In this document: piece after piece, positions 5,826 through 11,464 of the stretch
How the letters are laid out: each line of letters starts with the position of its first letter
Position numbering within the stretch: the first letter of the stretch is position 1
Assembly (NCBI GenBank): GCA_934133115.1
Contig: CAKPAV010000025.1
Coordinates: 1 to 11,464 of the forward strand
Direction of reading: 5' to 3'
Origin: an uncultured Bacilli bacterium
Lineage (GTDB): Bacteria > Bacillota_I > Bacilli_A > RFN20 > CAG-826
Length of the DNA stretch: 11,464 nt
The notes under the pieces: model-generated
Told to the model about the DNA's origin: nothing
Seen by the model: only the letters and a program-made list of their open reading frames with translations
Database searches by the model: none
Made by a program: the position numbers and the translations under genes

Positions 5826-6353
5826 ATGATTGATTTAATTGATAAAAATGAAAAAGAAAAAGTGGTTAACATTAAAGTTATTTTTCTTGATGTAGATGGA
5901 GTCCTTAATTGTCAGGACACTGAAGAAACTTGTGGCGATTATATTGGAATAGATGAGACTAAAGTAACATTGTTGAAACAAATCATTGATGCGACTGGTG
6001 CAATTATTATTCTAATTTCTTCTTGGAAAGAAGGATGGACAAGCAATCCAAATTTCAAAATAACGCAAGATGAATTAGCTACATATTTAGACGAAAAACT
6101 TAGAAAACAAGGATTAGTTATTAAAGGTAAAACTTTTGACGGTAATTCAGATATGAGGGGTAAAGGAATTATTAGATTTATTGATAAGCAAAAGGAGATT
6201 GGAATTAATATTGATAAATATATTATTCTTGATGATGAAATGTTTGATTATCTAGAAGTTGATATAGCCAGACATTTAATAAAAACTAGTTTTTGCGGAA
6301 ATGGATTAGAACTAGAACATGTAAAAATAGCAATTGAAGCACTAGCGGATTAA
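5826..6353 (+). CDS. HAD-superfamily phosphatase-like protein (HAD_SAK_2 / Swiss-army-knife type)
   Basis: The 175-aa protein has the HAD motifs in order. Motif I is LDVDGVLN with nucleophile D22 and acid/base D24. Motif II is LISSW with S65. A K113 in MRGKGI is the likely motif III lysine, and motif IV is ILDDE with D136 and D137. A FCGNGLE segment (156-162) follows, like the end of the HAD domains first described in Swiss-army-knife RNA-repair proteins. The small size and lack of a large cap suggest a phosphatase for a large substrate such as nucleic acid or protein ends, but the substrate cannot be read from sequence. AGAGGT sits 6 nt before the ATG. It stands alone, between a strong terminator and the GH3 operon. 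The frame is also open for 38 codons upstream of the ATG, without a usual start. Confidence 0.85.
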   Translation: MIDLIDKNEKEKVVNIKVIFLDVDGVLNCQDTEETCGDYIGIDETKVTLLKQIIDATGAIIILISSWKEGWTSNPNFKITQDELATYLDEKLRKQGLVIKGKTFDGNSDMRGKGIIRFIDKQKEIGINIDKYIILDDEMFDYLEVDIARHLIKTSFCGNGLELEHVKIAIEALAD

Positions 6354-6606
6354 ACATTTACCCATAACCAAAAGTGTAAAATTCTAAAAAAATTGTAATT
6401 ATTTTGTCATTAATAATTTTTATATTTTCTAGTTTATTAGTTATAAAAATAAGTATGAAATTTTCCGCTTTTTAACAATATGTTTTCACTAATAATCAAA
6501 AATGATAAAGTAAAAGTGTAGCTATTTATTAGCCACTTGCACCGAGCAATAAACCGCTTACATTATAATTGTTTGTTGTTTAATAATTCTATATTAAATT
6601 GTTCTT

Positions 6607-6616
6607 AAAAGGAGGT
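6607..6616 (+). promoter_or_regulatory. Near-perfect ribosome binding site AAAAGGAGGT that sets a GTG start
   Basis: This complements the 16S 3' end fully. It lies 10 nt before GTG at 6627 but 22 nt before the next in-frame ATG at 6639, so the GTG is the likely start of the GH3 gene. The rest of 6354-6606 shows a lone TATAAT at 6564-6569 without a -35 box and an imperfect hairpin at 6514-6538 without a T run. Confidence 0.8.
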
Positions 6617-6626
6617 ATTTTGTAAA

Positions 6627-9572
6627 GTGAAACAAAATATGATTAAGAAAATTATTTGCCTACCTCTTATTACTATAGTTGTCGCTAGTGTAATAGTGGG
6701 CAATGTAATCGCAGACTTTTATTCTTCAGAAATAAATAGTTTGTTATGTCCCCCAATTCATGATAGTGAAGATTTAGATAGACAACAAGAAGAAGGACAA
6801 AAATTATCAAAACAAATTATTCAAGAAGGTGCAGTTTTAGTAAAAAATGATGGAAATGTTTTACCTTTAAATAAAGAAACTAACCGTAAGGTAAATGTAT
6901 TTGGACATTCTTGTGTTGACTGGGGATTTGGTGGTTCAGGTTCAGGGAGAGTTAGACCAGAAAATGATGACTTTTCCACTACTATTGATCTATTAAAAGC
7001 ATTAAAAAGATATGGAATTGACTATAATTCGGAATTAGTTAATATGTATAAAGATTATCGTGGCATTGGAAGAATTGAAGAAGCTCAAGACCGCGCGATG
7101 TATGCGTTATATGAGCCAGAAATTACTAATAAAAAATATTATTCCGATACTTTATTAGAAAATGCTAAAAATTATTCTGATACCGCAATTGTTACAATTA
7201 CAAGATTTGGCGCGGAAGGTGTAGATCATACTTTAGAAAATGGTGATACTCGTTCGGATTTGGAAATTTCTACTGAAGAAGAAGGATTATTAAAATATGT
7301 AGGCGCCAATTATGAAAATGTCATAGTTTTAATTAACTCCGCGAATACAATGGAATTAGGATTTTTAGATACTATACAGGGACTAGATGCTTGTTTAGTA
7401 ATTGGCTTAACAGGTACACAAGGAGTCGCATCATTACCTAAATTATTATATGGAGAAAATACTCCTTCGGGTAAATTAGTGGATACATATGCTTATTCAT
7501 TTAAAAGTAGTGTTTCTTATAACTATTATGGACAAGCAGCGTGGTATCAACCATATGGCTTTTATGATTATATAGAAGGCATATATGTTGGTTATAAATG
7601 GTATGAAACAGCATATAAAGAAAATTATTGGAAAGATGTCGATAATGAATATGGTAAAGGCTATGACGGCGTTGTTCAATATCCATTTGGTTTTGGTTTA
7701 TCTTATACTGATTTCAAGTGGTCAGTAGAAGAGATGATTATTAAAAACGGCGAAGAAGTAGTTACTAATAATATTATCAACCAAAATAGTACGATTAGTT
7801 TTAAAATTAATGTAGAAAATGTCGGTAAAATGGCCGGCCAAGATGTAGTAGAGTTTTATTTAACCGCTCCATACATAAAAGGCGGAATTGAAAAATCTTA
7901 TGTTAACTTAGTGGGATTTGAAAAAACAGAAATTATTAATCCGGGATTCTCTCAAACCCTTGAGTTTACTTTTAATGTTTCCGATTTTGCTTCTTATGAT
8001 TGCTATGACAAAAATAATAACGCACATGTCGGATATGAATTAGATAAAGGAACATATGCTTTAAAATTAATGACTGATGCCCATAATTTAAAAGATTGTG
8101 AACAAAATACTTTTGAATTTGAAGTAGAAGATACAATTAATGTTATTAATGATAGATATACTGGTGAAGAAGTCACTAATCGTTTGACTGGTGCATCTTC
8201 ATTAGATGGTGCTTCAGTTGATGGGAATGATGATGGAAATGTTGTTGTTAATTATATATCTAGAGCTTCTTTTCCATCTTTAAATGATTTATCAGCCCCA
8301 GCAAATAGGACATTAACCGATAAGCAAATTAAAGCAGGAAAATATTCAAAACAAGAAGCAGATGCTTGGGATAATGCCACAACAGATAGTTATAATAATC
8401 AAGTTTATAACGAAAAAGTAACTTGGAATAAAAATAATAACTTATCAATTACTGATAGTAAGGGTAATATCACAGAATTAGGTTATGAATTAGGTGCAGA
8501 TTATAATAATGAAAAATGGAATGATTTACTTGATCAATTATCTATTGAAGAAGTGGTTAATATGGTTAGTAATGGCTATGCATCAAGCAAAGAATTACCA
8601 TCAATTGGTAAACCAAAATTATTTGATTATGATGGCCCAATGCAAATTAAAGGATTTACGGGTAAGCCACGTGGAACAGGATATCCAAGTGAACCAGTAT
8701 TAGGACAAACATGGAATAAACAACTAGCGAAAAATTATGGTTTAAGTTTTGGTAAAGAAATGAATGCTTTAGGCGTTAATGGTTTATATGGATTTGGCTG
8801 TAATATTCATAGAAGCCCAATTTGTGGTAGAAACTTTGAATATTTGTCAGAAGATAGCTATTTAACAGGCGCTATGTTAACTAATGCTATAATAGGTATT
8901 CAAAACACAGGTAGATATGCTTATATTAAACACCTTGCTTTAAATAATGGTGAAGCAAGAAGAGTAGGTGCTTTTACTTGGTGTACAGAACAAGCATTAA
9001 GAGAAATATATTTAAAGCCATTCCAAATGGCCATACAAGAAGGCGATTGTGTGGCATTAATGTCTTCTTATAACCGCGTAGGTGCAAATTGGTCAGGCGG
9101 TAGCGTTGGTTTAATCGACGCTATTGTAAGAAAAGAATGGGGATTCAAAGGAGCACTTATTACTGACTGTGCTGGTGTGGATAATGCTGATTATATGAAT
9201 ATGGATGAAGCACTAAGAGTTGGTGGAGATTTAGGTATGGAAACACCTTTAAATGCTAGTAAATCTGGCTATACATTAAATTATAGCAAGTCATCTTCTA
9301 ATCGCCTTCAATACCAATTAAGAGAAGCGGCGCATCATGTTACTTATTCTTATTTAAGGGTACAATATCAAAATGATGTATACAACAAATCTAATACCGA
9401 TAGCAAGATTACAAGTAGCTATTCAATTAACTCTTGGGCGTGGTGGCGCGTTGTTTTAGTAGATTTAGATATATTAATATCATTTGCATGTTTGATTTGG
9501 CTTTATTTCTTATTTAGAGAAGATATCTTAAAACTTTTAAATAAAGGAGGAAACGACAATGAAAATGTTTAA
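6627..9572 (+). CDS. Glycoside hydrolase family 3 enzyme with swapped domain order, membrane-anchored at both ends
   Basis: The 981-aa protein has its GH3 domains in reverse order. After a membrane helix (about 9-29) comes the GH3 C-domain: EGAVLVKNDGNVLPL (67-81), FGAEGVD (194-200, with E197 the likely acid/base) and TQGVASLPKLLYGENTPSGKL (264-284). A fibronectin-III-like domain (about 385-480) and an Asn/Asp-rich linker (about 505-625) follow. The catalytic TIM barrel occupies about 630-875: DYDGP (667-671), GRNFEYLSED (734-743), KH (768-769), and KGALITDCAG with nucleophile D847. A second helix (about 943-963) and a basic tail end the protein, so both termini should be cytoplasmic and the enzyme outside. 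It probably removes beta-linked glucose or xylose-type units from glycans; specificity is not readable. GTG start with a strong ribosome binding site. It overlaps the next gene by 14 bp. Confidence 0.93.
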   Translation: MKQNMIKKIICLPLITIVVASVIVGNVIADFYSSEINSLLCPPIHDSEDLDRQQEEGQKLSKQIIQEGAVLVKNDGNVLPLNKETNRKVNVFGHSCVDWGFGGSGSGRVRPENDDFSTTIDLLKALKRYGIDYNSELVNMYKDYRGIGRIEEAQDRAMYALYEPEITNKKYYSDTLLENAKNYSDTAIVTITRFGAEGVDHTLENGDTRSDLEISTEEEGLLKYVGANYENVIVLINSANTMELGFLDTIQGLDACLVIGLTGTQGVASLPKLLYGENTPSGKLVDTYAYSFKSSVSYNYYGQAAWYQPYGFYDYIEGIYVGYKWYETAYKENYWKDVDNEYGKGYDGVVQYPFGFGLSYTDFKWSVEEMIIKNGEEVVTNNIINQNSTISFKINVENVGKMAGQDVVEFYLTAPYIKGGIEKSYVNLVGFEKTEIINPGFSQTLEFTFNVSDFASYDCYDKNNNAHVGYELDKGTYALKLMTDAHNLKDCEQNTFEFEVEDTINVINDRYTGEEVTNRLTGASSLDGASVDGNDDGNVVVNYISRASFPSLNDLSAPANRTLTDKQIKAGKYSKQEADAWDNATTDSYNNQVYNEKVTWNKNNNLSITDSKGNITELGYELGADYNNEKWNDLLDQLSIEEVVNMVSNGYASSKELPSIGKPKLFDYDGPMQIKGFTGKPRGTGYPSEPVLGQTWNKQLAKNYGLSFGKEMNALGVNGLYGFGCNIHRSPICGRNFEYLSEDSYLTGAMLTNAIIGIQNTGRYAYIKHLALNNGEARRVGAFTWCTEQALREIYLKPFQMAIQEGDCVALMSSYNRVGANWSGGSVGLIDAIVRKEWGFKGALITDCAGVDNADYMNMDEALRVGGDLGMETPLNASKSGYTLNYSKSSSNRLQYQLREAAHHVTYSYLRVQYQNDVYNKSNTDSKITSSYSINSWAWWRVVLVDLDILISFACLIWLYFLFREDILKLLNKGGNDNENV

Positions 9573-11464
9573 ATTAGAAAAAATAATTCTTATTGCTATT
9601 TCGTCAGTTGCTGTTTTATCAAGTATAATTGTACCAACGGCCTCCTATATATCTTATAAGCATTATTATGATAATGCGATAGCTAATAAACCAAAACCAA
9701 GCAATAATCAAACATATGATGAACCCATACTTCAGTCCATTAGTGTGAGATTACAAGATGGTAAAGCTTTCTATAAAAATGGTAAAGCTAATCCTGTTAA
9801 AACTGATTTTGTTGTTGAGGGAACTTATGCAATAAGTGAATTAGAAACTATTACCGATGAAATTAGTCCTTCTGATTATAATATGGAAATTCCAAGTGAT
9901 TTTGCTATTAACGGAGGAACTATAAGTGTGTCTTATAAAGGATTTACAAGTTCTCTTGATATTACTTTAATTGATGTTAAATTATCGAGTTTGTATCCTT
10001 TAACAATGCCATATAAAGTTTATTATAAAGCAGGAGAAACATTTGATGATGAAGGTTTAACATTAGAAGCTAAGTATAATGATGGCACAATTATAAATGT
10101 TGATAAATTTGTAATAGAAAATAAGACTTTAGCGACAAGTACTAAAAATATTAAAATTTCATTTACTAAAGATAATGAGACAGTGGATTATTTGCTTCCT
10201 ATTACAGTTGTAGAAGAAAAAGATTATGATAATGGCGATATAGTTTCTATTGACGCTAACGACTCATACGCTTCAGCGGGACTTAAATTATCTACAAATA
10301 ATTTTATTTTAAGAGCGACATATGCAAGCGGAAATAAATTGCTATTAACAAGTACAGATTATACGATAGTTAATGGCGATGATATCGTAACTTTAGGTGA
10401 TAAAACAATTTTAAAACTTAATATTAATGGTAAGCAAATTGATGTAGATATTAATGTATCTTCGAAAGTTGAAGCGATAAGTGGAACATTAGAAAATGCT
10501 ACTGCACATAGTGATTATGTATCATTTATAAGTGATTCAAGTGCAACTTTTAAATTTACTGCTTCTCATAATTTTATGGGTAATATTAAATTAAAATTAA
10601 GAAGCATATCAAAAGATAGTAAATTAAATAATTTATTAGGAGTCACAGTTAATAATTCCTTAAATAGCATTGATAAAAATGTTGTTATATCAAAAGAAAA
10701 TGAATTTGAAGTTTTATCTATAAATGATGTGAAATTATTTAAAGGAAATAACAATGTTGTTATAAAATGTTTAAAAGATTCCTTTGATTTAGGTGATATT
10801 GATGTAACTAGCACAAATTCAAATTTAAAAGATACAACACTTGGTGAATTTGTTATGTCTAATGATAGTGTTGAATTTAATAGAGAATGTGTATTTGGTG
10901 AAGGAACACCAGCCGCTATTGATGGATTTACTCATGTGCAAGGTGGATGTAGTGATGACAATTATATTTATTATCTTTTTGCGGATGAATTAAATCATGA
11001 AGCTAAACTAACTAAATATAGTATTGAAGAAAAGACATTTGTTTCTAAATCTAATAAATTCTTAATCGGACCTGATAGTAAAGATTGGACATGGGATTCA
11101 GGCAATATTACTTTGATTAAAGATAAAATTATTGTTACTAATTATCAAGGCAAATTCCAAGCCTTTGATAAAGAAACATTGACCGAAGTAGCGTGTCCGG
11201 AATTTAAATTCCCAGATTTCTCTACGATGTTTGCTGATTGGGATGAATCTGGCTCTATTACTGCATTTGAATATAACGAAAAGTTAGACATTTATGCTTT
11301 ATCAGTTCGACCAGTATGGTGGTATTCTAATTCTTTCTTATTATTATTTGATGGTGATTTTAATCAAATAGGAGAAAAAATAACTTTAGAAAGTAATACT
11401 GATGTAAAATGGGGCGGATATAAGATGCGTTCGCTTCAAAGTAATGATAATTATTTATATGTAT
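9559..11464 (+). CDS. Membrane-anchored multidomain glycan-binding surface protein (Ig-like, CBM6/35-like, propeller-like), 3' end cut by window edge
   Basis: I translated this by hand from ATG at 9559; 635 codons are open to the window end, so the C-terminus is missing. AAAGGAGG (9543-9550) lies 8 nt before the start, inside the GH3 gene. Residues about 9-28 form a signal/anchor helix without a lipobox. Three Ig-like segments follow at about 58-142, 141-221 and 230-305. The second is closest to bacterial Ig-like group 3 (MPYKVYYKAGETFDDEGLTL, then YNDGT). Residues about 306-415 resemble a CBM6/35-type beta-sandwich (GTLENAT, FKFTA, VTVNNS, LFKGNNNVVIKC). From about 450 the sequence has repeating DNYIYYLF / KDKIIVTNYQGKFQAFDKETL units like a beta-propeller. 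No catalytic motif was recognised. It likely holds or senses the glycan cut by the GH3 enzyme; this is inferred from overlap and shared location. Confidence 0.8.
   Translation, partial: MKMFKLEKIILIAISSVAVLSSIIVPTASYISYKHYYDNAIANKPKPSNNQTYDEPILQSISVRLQDGKAFYKNGKANPVKTDFVVEGTYAISELETITDEISPSDYNMEIPSDFAINGGTISVSYKGFTSSLDITLIDVKLSSLYPLTMPYKVYYKAGETFDDEGLTLEAKYNDGTIINVDKFVIENKTLATSTKNIKISFTKDNETVDYLLPITVVEEKDYDNGDIVSIDANDSYASAGLKLSTNNFILRATYASGNKLLLTSTDYTIVNGDDIVTLGDKTILKLNINGKQIDVDINVSSKVEAISGTLENATAHSDYVSFISDSSATFKFTASHNFMGNIKLKLRSISKDSKLNNLLGVTVNNSLNSIDKNVVISKENEFEVLSINDVKLFKGNNNVVIKCLKDSFDLGDIDVTSTNSNLKDTTLGEFVMSNDSVEFNRECVFGEGTPAAIDGFTHVQGGCSDDNYIYYLFADELNHEAKLTKYSIEEKTFVSKSNKFLIGPDSKDWTWDSGNITLIKDKIIVTNYQGKFQAFDKETLTEVACPEFKFPDFSTMFADWDESGSITAFEYNEKLDIYALSVRPVWWYSNSFLLLFDGDFNQIGEKITLESNTDVKWGGYKMRSLQSNDNYLYV

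Noticed and set aside
6514..6538. Hairpin AAGTG-ta-GCTA-N5-TAGC-CACTT as terminator of the HAD gene
   Set aside because: The stem has a 2-nt bulge and there is no T run after it; kept only as a weak structure.
6564..6569. TATAAT as the GH3 operon promoter
   Set aside because: There is no -35 at 15-19 bp (the nearest, TTGCAC, is 21 bp away) and no extended -10, so it is not supported.
1..11464. Mycoplasma genetic code (TGA = Trp), given the low GC
   Set aside because: Trp is encoded by TGG everywhere and no in-frame TGA interrupts any real gene.
1..11464. CRISPR array, tRNA, rRNA, or complete insertion sequence
   Set aside because: No regularly spaced repeats, cloverleaf, rRNA-like stretch or transposase was found on either strand.

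Overview
The window is very AT-rich (about 30% GC by eye) and uses strong Shine-Dalgarno sites (AAGGAGG/AGGTG types). TGG is the Trp codon throughout and the frames contain no in-frame TGA, so this is code 11, not the mycoplasma code. Together with the membrane-anchored glycan proteins, this suggests a low-GC Bacillota-type bacterium, perhaps an uncultured gut Bacilli/Erysipelotrichia-like lineage. That placement is inference; the window has no rRNA or tRNA gene.

Left part (1-3016), minus strand: an XRE-family repressor-like protein, then a metallophosphoesterase with an extra C-terminal region and its own extended -10 promoter, then an AlbA_2/Schlafen-type protein with a degenerate histidine-kinase-like ATPase half. 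The last gene runs off the left edge. It begins at 1086 and has no stop down to base 1.

A 252-bp divergent control region (3017-3268) separates this block from a plus-strand pair: a small pol-beta-fold nucleotidyltransferase and, 14 bases later, a MATE-family multidrug exporter. The control region holds a perfect 9-bp-arm palindrome, a repeated half-site, and a second inverted repeat bracketing a likely -35 box. The MATE C-terminus carries about 20 unusual residues that run into a 512-bp gap (5314-5825). This gap looks like a rearrangement scar and contains two intrinsic terminators and what may be a small orphan transcription unit. A HAD-type phosphatase follows at 5826.

Right part (6627-end): two overlapping genes for envelope glycan handling. 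The first is a domain-permuted GH3 glycosidase with a membrane helix at each end. The second is a partial N-terminally anchored protein built from Ig-like, CBM6/35-like and propeller-like segments. They overlap by 14 bp, so they are probably translationally coupled and work on the same extracellular glycan.

The most unusual parts are the divergent XRE/phosphoesterase versus nucleotidyltransferase/MATE arrangement with its layered operator-like repeats, and the doubly anchored permuted GH3 coupled to a multidomain binding protein. No CRISPR array, complete insertion sequence, tRNA or rRNA was seen.
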